A stretch of DNA of 64,000 nucleotides from contig NZ_SWLZ01000022.1 in NCBI RefSeq assembly GCF_005502275.1, forward strand, positions 1 through 64,000, given 5' to 3'. Position 1 is the first letter of the stretch; each line of letters begins with the position of its first letter. Below the pieces are notes generated by a model. It saw only the letters and a program-made list of their open reading frames with translations, did no database searches and was not told the DNA's origin. The DNA is from Robertmurraya siralis. GTDB taxonomy: Bacteria; Bacillota; Bacilli; Bacillales; Cytobacillaceae. The translations under genes and the position numbers were made by a program. Below are positions 27,007 to 35,972 of the stretch, piece after piece.

Positions 27007-27438
27007 ATTTTGTTCTTCTTTATTTATGATGTCTTGAACGATATCTTCAATCGTGACACCGCTCAAAACCTTTTCCAGAGCTAATTGAGCGGTTGCTAAA
27101 ATAGGGGCAATCGCATCTTGAATGTTCCGACCGACAAGGCATTGCGGATTTGAATTTTCATGGATGTTAAATAATTCGTTGTCCTGAACGACATCAACTG
27201 CTTTGTACACATCCAATAAAGTAATTTCCGATAAGTTTTTAGCAAGCTTTGCTCCCGCAATTCCTGGATGGACCTCCACTAGTTTAGCTTTTTTTAACAT
27301 GCCGACAATTTTTCTTATTAGTGCGGGATTTGTATTCACACTGGCGGCGATATATTCTGAAGAGCTAACTCCTTCTTTATTAAACTCAATCAAGGTTAAT
27401 ATATGAACGCCTACAGCAAAACGGCTGCTGATCGACAT
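26995..27438 (-). CDS. Rrf2 family transcriptional regulator (YwnA-like)
   Basis: 147-residue winged-helix regulator. The N-terminus (SSRFAVGVHILTLIEFNKEGVSSSEYIAASVNTNPALIRKIVGMLKKAKLVEV) is the Rrf2 DNA-binding domain. Only one Cys (NPQCLVG) is present, so it lacks the three-Cys Fe-S site of IscR and resembles YwnA. It is divergent from an NAD(P)-binding SDR gene, the same layout as ywnA-ywnB in B. subtilis, and probably represses it. Its 3' end lies in a strong hairpin. Confidence 0.9.
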   Translation of the reverse strand: MSISSRFAVGVHILTLIEFNKEGVSSSEYIAASVNTNPALIRKIVGMLKKAKLVEVHPGIAGAKLAKNLSEITLLDVYKAVDVVQDNELFNIHENSNPQCLVGRNIQDAIAPILATAQLALEKVLSGVTIEDIVQDIINKEEQNRER

Positions 27439-27544
27439 AGAGAATCACCAACTTTATGAGAGTTTTAAGGCTATTATACGATATGACTATTATTATACTA
27501 AATAGAAAGCACTACATGAAATAGGTAATGATTGTGTAAAATTC

Positions 27545-27580
27545 TTGACAGGATTTATGGTTGTAATTAAAATGGTTACA
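27545..27580 (+). promoter_or_regulatory. Promoter with Rrf2 operator candidate
   Basis: TTGACA (27545-27550), 17 bases, TAAAAT (27568-27573). TGTAATTAAAATGGTTACA (27562-27580), a short inverted repeat with TGTAA/TTACA ends, overlaps the -10. Confidence 0.6.
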
Positions 27581-27614
27581 GGTAATCATAAAAAATTGAT
27601 CGGGGGAAAAGAAG

Positions 27615-28484
27615 ATGAAAATGTTAGTAACTGGAGCAACCGGGAAGCTTGGCAGCAAAATAGTGGAAACTTTGCTACAAACAGTACCTGTAGAACAATT
27701 AGCAGTCAGTGTTCGTGAGCCAAAGAAAGCAGAAGGACTGCTGCAGCGTGGAGTCGAGGTCCGTCAAGGGGATTTTGACTATCCAGAAACATTGGATTCA
27801 GCTTTTGCAGGAATTGAGCGTTTGTTGCTGATTTCAGCCGATGGTGATAATGATACAAGAATTCGCCAGCATTTCAACGCAGTAGCTGCAGCGGAACGGG
27901 CTGGAGTTCGCTTTATTGCTTATACGAGCATTGCCAATGCACAGGAAAGCACGAATTCCATGGCACCGGTGCATAAAGCAACGGAGGAAGCAATTTTGAA
28001 GACAGGGATTCCCTACTCCTTCTTGCGCAATAACTGGTATTTGGAGAATGAAATTCCAAGTATTCAAGGTGTTGTAGCTGGTGCCCCGTGGGTAACTTCA
28101 GCAGGAGAGGGAAAGGTTGGTTGGGCGCTGCAGCAGGATTATGCGGAAGCGGCTGCTAAGGTGCTTGCTGGTGAGGGACATGAAAAAACGACCTATGAAC
28201 TTTCTGGACCACTCTTATCACAGCAGGAACTTGTCACAGCAATTGGAGAAGTATTGGGTAAAGAGGTAACAATGCAAAAAGTGGATGATGCTACTTATGG
28301 TGAAATCATGAAGAGTGCTGGACTGCCAGATTTCCTCATTCCAATGCTGGTCAATATTCAAAAGGACATACGTGAAGGCTCACTAGCAATAGAGAGTGAA
28401 GATTTCGCTAAAGTTCTTGGTCGGTCAACAACACCAATAAAAGAAGCACTTACGCAAATTGTCAATGGGATTGAAGCAGAATAA
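27615..28484 (+). CDS. NmrA-like SDR family NAD(P)-binding oxidoreductase
   Basis: 289-residue atypical short-chain dehydrogenase. The N-terminal TGATGKLGSKIVETLL is the glycine-rich NAD(P)-binding motif (residues 6-21), followed by SVREPKKAEGL, suggesting NADPH preference. The family resembles QorB/YwnB-type quinone reductases and lacks the YxxxK dyad. GGGGGAAAAGAAG precedes the ATG. It is divergent from and probably controlled by the Rrf2 regulator, consistent with a redox or electrophile response. Confidence 0.88.
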   Translation: MKMLVTGATGKLGSKIVETLLQTVPVEQLAVSVREPKKAEGLLQRGVEVRQGDFDYPETLDSAFAGIERLLLISADGDNDTRIRQHFNAVAAAERAGVRFIAYTSIANAQESTNSMAPVHKATEEAILKTGIPYSFLRNNWYLENEIPSIQGVVAGAPWVTSAGEGKVGWALQQDYAEAAAKVLAGEGHEKTTYELSGPLLSQQELVTAIGEVLGKEVTMQKVDDATYGEIMKSAGLPDFLIPMLVNIQKDIREGSLAIESEDFAKVLGRSTTPIKEALTQIVNGIEAE

Positions 28485-28490
28485 TAAATA

Positions 28491-28520
28491 AAACCGGCTT
28501 CCTTTTGGAGGTCGGTTTCG
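28491..28520 (+). terminator. Rho-independent terminator
   Basis: AAACCGGCTTCC pairs with GGAGGTCGGTTT (two mismatches, TTTT loop). Weak T tail on both strands. Confidence 0.6.
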
Positions 28521-28536
28521 TTGTCAATATTAGTGA

Positions 28537-29097
28537 TTATCGTTCAATCTCCTTAATGATTTTTGCGGGATTACCACCTACAACAACGTTGTCTGGTATA
28601 TCCTTCGTCACGACTGCCCCGGAAGCAATAACGGCATTATTTCCGATTGTGACGCCAGGATTAATGATCGCATTGCCGCCAATCCACACATTATTTCCAA
28701 TTGAAATCGGCTTTGCATATTCTTTTCCTGAATTACGTTCATGGGGATGAAGTGGATGTGTCGCTGTATAGATTTGTACACCGGGGGCAAGCATGCAATT
28801 ATCACCAATGCGTACTTCACATACATCTAGAATGGTACAGTCAAAATTAGCAAAAAAATTCTCTCCGACATGGGTGTTATACCCGTAATCAAAACGGATA
28901 TTCGGTTCCATATAGATATGATCACCTGTTGATCCAAGCAATTCTTTTAATAAACTGGTTCGTTTTTCTCCCTCAGTTTCTAACGTTTGATTGTAAATTC
29001 GAACCTTGCGTCTTGCCTCCTCACGTTCTTTTACTAAAACTGGATCGGCTGGATTGTACATTTCACCTGCTAGCATTTTTTCTTTTTCTGAGCGCAT
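28537..29097 (-). CDS. maa: Sugar O-acetyltransferase (maltose acetyltransferase family)
   Basis: 186-residue left-handed beta-helix acetyltransferase of the Maa/LacA/NodL family, which moves acetyl from acetyl-CoA to a sugar hydroxyl. The N-terminal Maa domain ([24 protein letters not shown]) is followed by hexapeptide repeats; the catalytic His lies in [12 protein letters not shown], and the C-terminal [29 protein letters not shown] signature is complete. AGGAGCAAC precedes the ATG. Monocistronic. Confidence 0.93.
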   Translation of the reverse strand: MRSEKEKMLAGEMYNPADPVLVKEREEARRKVRIYNQTLETEGEKRTSLLKELLGSTGDHIYMEPNIRFDYGYNTHVGENFFANFDCTILDVCEVRIGDNCMLAPGVQIYTATHPLHPHERNSGKEYAKPISIGNNVWIGGNAIINPGVTIGNNAVIASGAVVTKDIPDNVVVGGNPAKIIKEIER

Positions 29098-29147
29098 AAT
29101 TGTTGCTCCTTTCCTGAATATATTATTGCGTTTTGTAATATGCCGTT

Positions 29148-29195
29148 TTTTGAGTCATTACGTGTGAAACCTTGGTTTCGCATGAGGAGAACCAA
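29148..29195. repeat. Dispersed hairpin repeat, copy E
   Basis: TGAGTCATTACGTGTGAAAC then TTGGTTTCGCATGAGGAGAA follows the centre of the element at 9507 and 63343. Confidence 0.6.
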
Positions 29196-29215
29196 AAGTC
29201 TTTAGTAAAAAAACG

Positions 29216-29761
29216 TTAAAAAGACGGGGGTGTAACAGAAAATAAGATGGAAGCTGTTTGTTCAAATATATTTTCCCATTTATGACGCATATGTGCGGGG
29301 ATTTTAACGCTATCGCCCGTTTCTAATATATACTCCTCACGATCTAAATAGATTTTGATTTTCCCTTCAAGCACATAGGCGATTTCCTCCCCTTTATGCT
29401 CCAGCAGCTTTTCAGACGATACGGTTTTCGGAGGTATATTCATAATGGCTGTAGCCAATGTACCTGTGAAATTTGGGGAAATGAGTTCGTATGTTAAGCC
29501 ATCGACAATCATTTCCTTGCGCTGTTTCGATCTTACCACTAAATCGGCAGTAGGGGTATCCTCAAGTAAAAAACTAAAAGTAGGTACATCAAGAGCCTTC
29601 GCGAGTATCTTTAACGTTTGGATCGATGGATTAGCTAGGCCGCGTTCTATTTGACTTAACATGGATGGAGTTATCTCAGCTGTCTTGGCCAACTTCCTGC
29701 TACTCAGCCCCTTCTCTTCGCGATACTTCTTCACTTTATTACCGATATTTATATTTTCCAT
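29216..29761 (-). CDS. XRE family regulator with cupin domain
   Basis: 181-residue repressor. A Cro/CI helix-turn-helix (KVKKYREEKGLSSRKLAKTAEITPSMLSQIERGLANPSIQTL) is joined to a C-terminal cupin barrel (about residues 105-178; GEEIAYVLEGKIKIYL, GDSVKIPAHMRHKWEN), the sensor domain of many amino-acid and polyamine regulators. GGAGGAATC precedes the ATG. It is divergent from a LysE exporter, which it probably controls through the CATTAAA half-sites between them. Confidence 0.92.
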   Translation of the reverse strand: MENINIGNKVKKYREEKGLSSRKLAKTAEITPSMLSQIERGLANPSIQTLKILAKALDVPTFSFLLEDTPTADLVVRSKQRKEMIVDGLTYELISPNFTGTLATAIMNIPPKTVSSEKLLEHKGEEIAYVLEGKIKIYLDREEYILETGDSVKIPAHMRHKWENIFEQTASILFSVTPPSF

Positions 29762-29783
29762 GATTCCTCCGCCTTTTTGTTTA

Positions 29784-29806
29784 CATTAAATTTAATGGTC
29801 ATTAAA
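29784..29806. promoter_or_regulatory. Overlapping CATTAAA half-sites, XRE operator candidate
   Basis: CATTAAA, TTTAATG, GT, CATTAAA in series form two overlapping palindromes (29784-29797 and 29791-29806), 23 bases before the XRE start. Confidence 0.55.
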
Positions 29807-29897
29807 AAATTACTAAACAACAATATCATTCTATGTTAAGTTATATTTAATATAATTAAATTATATTTTGTGTAGAGTTTTATTTCAATGAGTAGGG

Positions 29898-30515
29898 GTG
29901 TTTAAAATGAATGATTTCTTGACCTTTTTATTGTTATCACTTTTTGTTGTCATGAGTCCAGGGATAGATACGGCGCTGATTACAAAAAGAACGATTTCAG
30001 ATGGTAGAAAAGATGGCTATAAAATGGCGCTAGGAATTACGACTGGTTCATTGGTTCATACAGTGGCAGCAGCTTTTGGTCTTTCGGCAATCCTCATGCA
30101 GTCCGCTCTTGCTTTTGAAATTGTAAAATATATTGGTGCTATTTATCTTATCTATCTTGGAGCATCTTCTTTTATCAAAAAGGAGAAGGATAGCAAGTCC
30201 GACCTTGGGGAAAATGGAAGGAAATCACCTTACACGCAAGGGCTGTTATCGAATGTTCTAAATCCAAAAGTGGCGATGTTTTTCATCACTTTTCTTCCCC
30301 AATTTGTGAATGGTTCAGGCAATGTAACGATACAACTTATTACAATGGGAGTTGTGTACACGATTTTATCGATTATATGGTTTTTTGTTTATGTGTTTTT
30401 CATCAATTATTTGCGAGAATGGTTAATGTCAGCGAAGGTTCAAAGAATCATGGACAAAACAACAGGGCTTATCCTCATAGGGTTCGGCTTGAAGCTAGCG
30501 TTCGAGAAAAGGTAA
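29898..30515 (+). CDS. LysE family amino acid exporter
   Basis: 205-residue membrane exporter of the LysE/RhtB superfamily with six hydrophobic helices. The N-terminus FLLLSLFVVMSPGIDTALITKRTISDGRKDGYKMALGI carries the family's SPGPD-like motif (here SPGID), and LNPKVAMFFITFLPQFV is the second signature. It likely exports an amino acid or similar metabolite. Start at ATG 29907 also possible; the ATG 29898 would have a weaker GGGGTG at 4 bases upstream. The XRE-cupin gene is divergent. Confidence 0.9.
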   Translation: MFKMNDFLTFLLLSLFVVMSPGIDTALITKRTISDGRKDGYKMALGITTGSLVHTVAAAFGLSAILMQSALAFEIVKYIGAIYLIYLGASSFIKKEKDSKSDLGENGRKSPYTQGLLSNVLNPKVAMFFITFLPQFVNGSGNVTIQLITMGVVYTILSIIWFFVYVFFINYLREWLMSAKVQRIMDKTTGLILIGFGLKLAFEKR

Positions 30516-30658
30516 GGTGAGTGCATGAAGGAAAATTGAATAATGAGCTTTCGGTTGCAAATGGTATGCAGAAAATTGGAGATAAAGTAAGCCGTCAAGG
30601 TAAAAAAAGCAATTATGACTTACTCAGCAAAGTTTTTATTCTTGTCTTCATGAGAGGA

Positions 30659-30718
30659 GAAAAAGTTTGGCTATGCACTCACTCACTAAAAAGGACGGAG
30701 GCATATCCAAACTTTTTT
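30659..30718 (+). terminator. Terminator-like hairpin
   Basis: AAAAAGTTTGGCTATGC pairs with GGCATATCCAAACTTTTTT (one mismatch, loop of about 25 bases) and ends in a T run. It is 150 bases after the LysE gene; the stretch between holds no credible gene. Confidence 0.6.
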
Positions 30719-30933
30719 ATAAACAAGATTGAGGTCATTTGTCCACATTGAACAGTTCATCTTTTCTGTGGGCACAAAGTAGTGACTGTTGACATTTAAA
30801 TTAATCAGCCAGTTAGATTTTTCCATCGAAGGTTTGCAATGTTATAGTTTGGAATAAGGTGAAATTCTTGTTTATCTTTTACTTTTGAATGGTGTTTCTC
30901 TCTTTCAATCACATTTTTCAACAGTGACTTAAA

Positions 30934-31371
30934 TTATGCTTGCTCGTCGTCTTTAAATGCTGTCACTATTTGCCATGTAATACCGAATTGATCAGTCAAT
31001 TGAGCATAAGCGGGGCTGTAACTGGTAGCGCTTAAAGGCGTGTCAATTTCTCCTCCAACAGATAATTTCTCAAATAATCTTTTCGCATCCTCTACTTCTT
31101 GTAAATCAATCATAATGGTAATTGTTGAGCCTGCTGTAAAATCTTGGCCTGGCAAAGCATCAGCAAGCATTAACTGTGAAGTGCCAATGTTAATGTGTGC
31201 GTGCATGACATTTTCTTCATAACCTTCTGGAATCCCATTTTCAAATTCATGAGGCCAATCTTTTAAAAGCTCCATACTTTCCACTTCAGCTCCAAAGGTA
31301 TCTGCATAGAAGGTAACAGCTTCTTTCGCATTTCCGTTTAATAATAAATAAGGGGTTAATTTTATTTCCAT
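30934..31371 (-). CDS. VOC family protein (PhnB-like)
   Basis: 145-residue glyoxalase-fold protein of the PhnB/YdcH 3-demethylubiquinone-like group. It starts LTPYLLLNGNAKEAVTFYADTFGAEVESM, has the central MHAHINIGTSQLMLAD and ends YAQLTDQFGITWQIV, all typical of the subfamily. Function is unassigned in most members. AGGACG precedes the ATG. Monocistronic. Confidence 0.88.
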   Translation of the reverse strand: MEIKLTPYLLLNGNAKEAVTFYADTFGAEVESMELLKDWPHEFENGIPEGYEENVMHAHINIGTSQLMLADALPGQDFTAGSTITIMIDLQEVEDAKRLFEKLSVGGEIDTPLSATSYSPAYAQLTDQFGITWQIVTAFKDDEQA

Positions 31372-31732
31372 AATAAAGACGTCCTTTCATTATTAATTAA
31401 TTTAAAGCATTTTGAATCTCAATTTTCCATCAGTAAAGCAATCCATGTCAGGCATTAGTTAGAGCGCTCACTTTCTTTTAAAAGTCTCGCATCTCTACCA
31501 TGGGAGTCCAAACACATTACCTGAATACTCCGTAACTATTTTTAAGTGATTTCTCACATCTGATCACAAATCATATCTGTTCTTTTTCAGCATCTTTTAA
31601 AGCTTTCACGGCGATTGGATAATTGCTGCTTCTCATCTTTTGCTGCGGTAGATAAATAATAAAAGCACGATTGTCTCCTCCTTTTGTTATGTTTTCAATT
31701 ATATTTTGGCACAAAGGAGGAGGAGGTACTTC
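31372..31732. other. Intergenic region
   Basis: No gene recognised. On the minus strand AAAGGAGGAGACAATC (about 31685-31670) resembles a strong ribosome site followed by GTG, but only 11 codons follow before a stop, so this may be a lost small gene. Confidence 0.35.
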
Positions 31733-32519
31733 TTATAGATTGCGGAATGGAAAAGAATCGGCTAATAATTTAGGCAAATTAATTAAAATCGGAGGGTCTT
31801 CAGGTAAAGGAGGGCGTAAGTGCACCTCTACATGGGAATGTTCGGAGGATGGAAAGTGTAAAACTTCTTCCACTTTTCCTCGTAAACACTCATTAAGCAC
31901 AAAATAGCGCAATGGATTCATTGTCTTTTCGATAGAACAGACCAATAGATAGTAGTCTCCATCTGGAATATGAGTAAAGGTATGTCTATTTGTTTGAGTT
32001 AAAGCAGTGCCAACAATGGGTTTGTGGTTAGGGATAGGACTACGGAACAGGCCGGCAAACGTGATACTTGATTCATAATTCTCAGGATAATGGATTGTTA
32101 AAGAGAGCTGGTTATTTTTTTTCGGTATTTTTTTCTTCCGAATAATAATGAAGGGTACATGGATATTTTCTTTCATATTCTTTAGTGATTCCATAAAGAG
32201 ATTCGACTTGTTTTTTGTATTCACGAGGTGAAAGACCGGTTTTTTTCGCAAAAGTAGTTGAGAATGTGCCTAAGCTAGAAAATCCTGCATCAAAACTCGA
32301 ATCAGTGACTGAAAAATTTTGTTTTAGTAATTCTTGCTTCGCTCGTTCAATTTTGATCGAAGACAAATAATCAGCAGCTGAAAAACCCGTCAATCTTTTG
32401 AACTCACGGCTAAAATGATATTTACTATACCCGAAGTGGCCGGCTACCTCTTCGATAGTCAACTCGTCAGATAGATTGGTTTTTATGTAAGTAAGAATAT
32501 CAACAATGATTTCTTTCAT
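31733..32519 (-). pseudogene. AraC family transcriptional regulator, frameshifted in poly-A
   Basis: The first 120 codons (32519 down to about 32120) hold two AraC helix-turn-helix motifs (LTIEEVAGHFGYSKYHFSREFKRLTG and SVTDSSFDAGFSSLGTFSTTFAKKTGLSP). A run of eight A at about 32118-32125 (minus strand GAAAAAAAATAACC) then gives a stop. With seven A the frame runs into NNQLSLTIHYPENYESSITF and a further 125 residues of a beta-rich C-terminal domain to 31733, restoring a normal 261-residue protein. A single-base insertion, slippage-mediated phase variation or sequencing error would all explain it. HTH-first architecture is seen in a Bacillaceae subgroup. Confidence 0.85.
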
Positions 32520-32824
32520 AGGATTCTTCCTTTTCAGTCAATCTTTAATGCACGGTTTCTTTTATTGTACTTCTCATCTGCTCAATCAACAATTATTTTG
32601 TTAATGTTCGGGTGCGTTTTCATCAATATTTGAAGTCATCCGAATTTCAGACGTGACAATCCAATTAAGGACAATTGAAAAGGTGGCTTTAAATTAGAGG
32701 AAATTTTATGTTAGAGCGTTGTAAATTCTAGCTGTGAGTAGATATTTTGCTGATGTTGCGAGCTTTTCTCCCATCATATCCACTCTCATCTTTACATAGG
32801 ATGAAAAGGAGGGGAGTGGGACGG

Positions 32825-34297
32825 ATGAGTAGAATTGCGACAGAATATCATTACTTGAATTATCCGAATGATATGCTCCGGCTAATTCAAAATGGATTAA
32901 ATAAAGGAAAAGAGCCGAAAAAAATCCTAATCGCAGGGGCAGGGATGGCCGGGCTTGTGGCAGCCTCTCTTTTAAAACAGGCTGGCCATTATGTAACCAT
33001 AGTGGAGGGGAATTCTCGTATTGGTGGACGAATTTATACAGTCCGCGAGCCCTTTAGTGCTGGCAATTATTTAGATTTTGGTGCTATGAGAATACCTAAC
33101 AACCATTTATTAGTCTCTGAATATATTCGTCGCTTCAAGCTGAAAACGAATCGTTTTATTAATACAACTGCAAATGACCTAATTTACGTTAATAATGTGC
33201 TAACGACAAGCGCACGTTATGAACAAAAACCTGACATACTGCAATTTCCTCTCAGCGGTTGGGAAAAAGGAAAAACGGCAAACGAACTTTTTCTAGCTGC
33301 CGTACAGCCTTTTTTGGATCGCTATCAAAATGGCACCCCAGAAGAGCAGGAAGAGTTAATGAAGCAATTTGATCAATATTCGATGGAAGCTTATCTTAGA
33401 GACAATCCTTATGGACCATCTTTGTCATTGAACGCGATCCGAATGATCAGTATTTTGCTTGGAATTGAAGGCTTTCGTGAGCTTTCGTTTGTAGGAATTG
33501 TAACAAATATTATATATCCGATTTTTAATGAGGATGCCGTTTTTTATGAAATCGAAGGTGGGAATGATCGCCTTCCTTATGCATTTTTACCTGAACTAGG
33601 GAACGAACTTTTTTTAAATGAGAAAATATATAAGATTATACAAAATGAGCAATGTGTTTGTTTTCAAACAATCAATCAACGCAACGGACAAATTCAAACA
33701 TTTACAGGAGACTATGCGATTATTACGATTCCTTTTTCAGCCTTACAGTTTATCGATTTTGAACCGTATGAGTCGCTCACTTTCAATAAACGCCATGCGA
33801 TTAGGGAGCTGCTATTAATACCGTCCGTGAAAATTGGTATTGAGTTTAAACACCCATTTTGGGAAAGGCTTAAGGTCGGCAATGCAATTTCTGATCTGCC
33901 GACACGGTTTAGTTATATTCCTAGCCATAATATCGGCAAAATGGGGCCAGCAGTAATGCTCGCAAGCTACAGTTGGGGACATGATGCTGCTTTGTGGAAT
34001 AGTCTATCTAATCAAGAAGTCGTTCATTATGCTTTAAAGGATTTGGCGAAAATTTATGGATCAGTTGTGTATCAAGAGTTTTTACAGGGGGTTACCTTTA
34101 ATTGGAGCAGAAATCCTTTTTCAGCCGGCTGTTTTACTCTATTTGCTCCTGGACAAAAAGCAGATTTAGGGGACGTGATTTACCAACAAGAAGGCAGAAT
34201 GCATTTTGCTGGCGAGCATACTTCCACTTTTCATGGTTGGGTGGAAGGAGCGATTGAATCCGGAATTCGGGCTGCATATGAAGTCAATCGAAGATAG
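32825..34297 (+). CDS. FAD-dependent amine/L-amino-acid oxidase
   Basis: 490-residue flavin oxidase of the monoamine oxidase/L-amino-acid oxidase family, forming an imine and hydrogen peroxide from an amine. The FAD-binding motif is IAGAGMAGLVAASLLKQAG followed by EGNSRIGGRIYTVRE; the C-terminal FAGEHTSTFHGWVEGAIESGIRAA holds the flavin-contact signature. Start at ATG 32825, preceded by GGAGTGGGACGG; earlier in-frame ATGs at 32747 and 32801 are less likely. No signal peptide. Substrate unknown; Bacillus relatives act on aromatic and other L-amino acids. Confidence 0.9.
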   Translation: MSRIATEYHYLNYPNDMLRLIQNGLNKGKEPKKILIAGAGMAGLVAASLLKQAGHYVTIVEGNSRIGGRIYTVREPFSAGNYLDFGAMRIPNNHLLVSEYIRRFKLKTNRFINTTANDLIYVNNVLTTSARYEQKPDILQFPLSGWEKGKTANELFLAAVQPFLDRYQNGTPEEQEELMKQFDQYSMEAYLRDNPYGPSLSLNAIRMISILLGIEGFRELSFVGIVTNIIYPIFNEDAVFYEIEGGNDRLPYAFLPELGNELFLNEKIYKIIQNEQCVCFQTINQRNGQIQTFTGDYAIITIPFSALQFIDFEPYESLTFNKRHAIRELLLIPSVKIGIEFKHPFWERLKVGNAISDLPTRFSYIPSHNIGKMGPAVMLASYSWGHDAALWNSLSNQEVVHYALKDLAKIYGSVVYQEFLQGVTFNWSRNPFSAGCFTLFAPGQKADLGDVIYQQEGRMHFAGEHTSTFHGWVEGAIESGIRAAYEVNRR

Positions 34298-34312
34298 ATA
34301 ATGAAAAAGAGG

Positions 34313-34341
34313 TTGACATTAAGACGTAGATTATATACAAT
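34313..34341 (+). promoter_or_regulatory. Promoter of quinone-response cluster
   Basis: TTGACA (34313-34318), 17 bases, TACAAT (34336-34341). The first palindrome begins at the last -10 base, positioned to block transcription. Confidence 0.75.
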
Positions 34342-34430
34342 TATCTTGAATTAAAGATAAATTAATTCGAGATAAATTAATTCGAGATAAAGTCTTATTT
34401 TTTTAATTTGATATCTCGAATTCGAGATAT
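34341..34430. promoter_or_regulatory. MhqR-like operator palindromes
   Basis: Site 1 TTATCTTGAATTAAAGATAA (34341-34360) is a palindrome with one mismatch. Two tandem copies of ATTAATTCGAGATAA follow (34361-34390, 15-base period), each with one half-site. Site 2 ATATCTCGAATTCGAGATAT (34411-34430) is a perfect 20-bp palindrome. The ATCTCGAATTCGAGAT core matches what I recall of the B. subtilis MhqR operator, fitting the downstream genes. Confidence 0.75.
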
Positions 34431-34599
34431 TTTTAATAAGTAAAATAAGATTAAAACTAGTAAATAATAAGAAGAAGCACTTTTCCAATTATACCGTTCT
34501 GTAATTGAAGAGAAAGAATCGTGAAGACATGATTTTTGGCTAGAGACATTTAAGCGGAAACCTTTGCGATTGAATTGATATGAAAGAGAAGTGATAGGC

Positions 34600-35538
34600 A
34601 TGGGCAAACAAACAGCAGGAATCCATCATATTACGGCAATTGTTGGACATCCTCAGGAAAATGTGGATTTTTATGCCGGCGTTTTAGGACTTCGTTTAGT
34701 CAAGCAAACGGTCAATTTTGATGATCCAGGCACATACCATTTTTATTTCGGAGATGAAGAGGGAAAGCCGGGAACGATCATTACTTTTTTTCCATGGGCT
34801 GGAGCAAGACAAGGGGTTATTGGTGATGGCCAAGTTGGCATAACCACTTATGTAGTACCAATCGATTCCATGACATTTTGGAAAAAGAGATTGGAGAAAT
34901 TTGCAATTCCCTTTACAATGGTGGAGCGTTTTGGCGAGGAGTATTTAAGCTTTCTTGATCCACATGGACTAAAGTTAGAAATAGTTGCACGAACTGGCGG
35001 TGAGAAAAACAATTGGTCTTTTGGTGAAATCACTCCAGAAGTTGCGATAAAAGGGTTTGGAGGAGCGGTACTGTTCTCTGCTCAACCTAAAAAGACGGCT
35101 GAATTGTTAGAGAAGGAATTTGGTTTTGAGCTTGTTGGAGAGGAAGGAGAAATGGTTCGCTTTCAATCATCAGCAGATATTGGAAATATCATTGATCTTA
35201 AACTGACTTCAAATGGTCGTGGTCAAATGGGAGTAGGAACAGTCCATCATATTGCTATGCGGGCAGTCGATGATGCCGATCAATTAGACTGGCAGGAGCG
35301 CCTTTCCATGAATGGGTATGGCGTAACTCCAGTGCAGGATCGCAATTATTTTAATTCAATATACTTCCGCGAGCATGGGGAGATATTATTTGAGATTGCA
35401 ACGGATCCTCCAGGATTTGCTCTTGACGAAACTCACGATCGTTTAGGTGAAAAATTAAAATTACCAGAACGGTATGAAAAGTTCAGAGAGCAAATTGAAC
35501 GTGGTCTTATTCCGTTTGTTGTGAGAGAGTTGGATTAA
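34600..35538 (+). CDS. VOC ring-cleaving dioxygenase (MhqA/MhqO-like)
   Basis: 312-residue two-module VOC dioxygenase that, in B. subtilis MhqA/MhqO/MhqE, protects against hydroquinones and catechols by ring opening. Metal ligands are visible: His in GIHHITAIVGH, His in GTVHHIAMR and Glu in GEILFEIATDPPGF. The DPGTYHFYFGDEEGKPGTIITFFPW signature is typical. Start at ATG 34600; an in-frame GTG at 34591 is possible. First gene after the promoter and MhqR-like palindromes. Confidence 0.92.
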   Translation: MGKQTAGIHHITAIVGHPQENVDFYAGVLGLRLVKQTVNFDDPGTYHFYFGDEEGKPGTIITFFPWAGARQGVIGDGQVGITTYVVPIDSMTFWKKRLEKFAIPFTMVERFGEEYLSFLDPHGLKLEIVARTGGEKNNWSFGEITPEVAIKGFGGAVLFSAQPKKTAELLEKEFGFELVGEEGEMVRFQSSADIGNIIDLKLTSNGRGQMGVGTVHHIAMRAVDDADQLDWQERLSMNGYGVTPVQDRNYFNSIYFREHGEILFEIATDPPGFALDETHDRLGEKLKLPERYEKFREQIERGLIPFVVRELD

Positions 35539-35972
35539 TTTAAGTTCGTTTGATCCAACTTAATAAATTCCTGATTGGAAGTGTTGTTCTGAGACCAATT
35601 GCCGTTGTTACGGCCGTATTTTAAATGGGGTACCAAAAAGTTTGGTTCAACGAAAAGCAGCAGGGGAAATAAAGGAAGCAACTAAAAAAATTTTGACGAC
35701 ACGTTGTTCAAACAATGTGGAGAAAGTAAAAATAACATTGATAAAAAATGAAATTGAATGGGCATCCAGCAGAAAGCAAAAATTAGACTGAATGTATATT
35801 GGACATACTATGGAGTTAGAAAAACGCCGCTTTTTATGATTGGCAAAGTTATTCGTAATCATGTTGCAGAAGAAATTTTTCAGAATGGCAAAATTGCTCC
35901 GATTGGCTTTGCACCAGTAAGTTGTAACTACGAAAAATTAGAACGGCCAAAATAGAAAAGGTGGTGAGGGCG
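35539..35972 (+). other. Decayed gene region inside the quinone cluster
   Basis: About 430 bases without an intact gene. Fragments read GVPKSLVQRKAAGEIKEA.. (35617-35790), faintly like a tautomerase N-terminus, and in another frame a 65-codon open frame (35758-35955) with VYWTYYGVRKTPLFMIGKV. Neither has a start with a ribosome site. Likely a disrupted gene, identity unresolved. Confidence 0.35.

Noticed and set aside
30521-30751. 76-codon frame after lysE
   Set aside because: Spans the terminator hairpin of lysE and has no family signal; likely untranslated tail.
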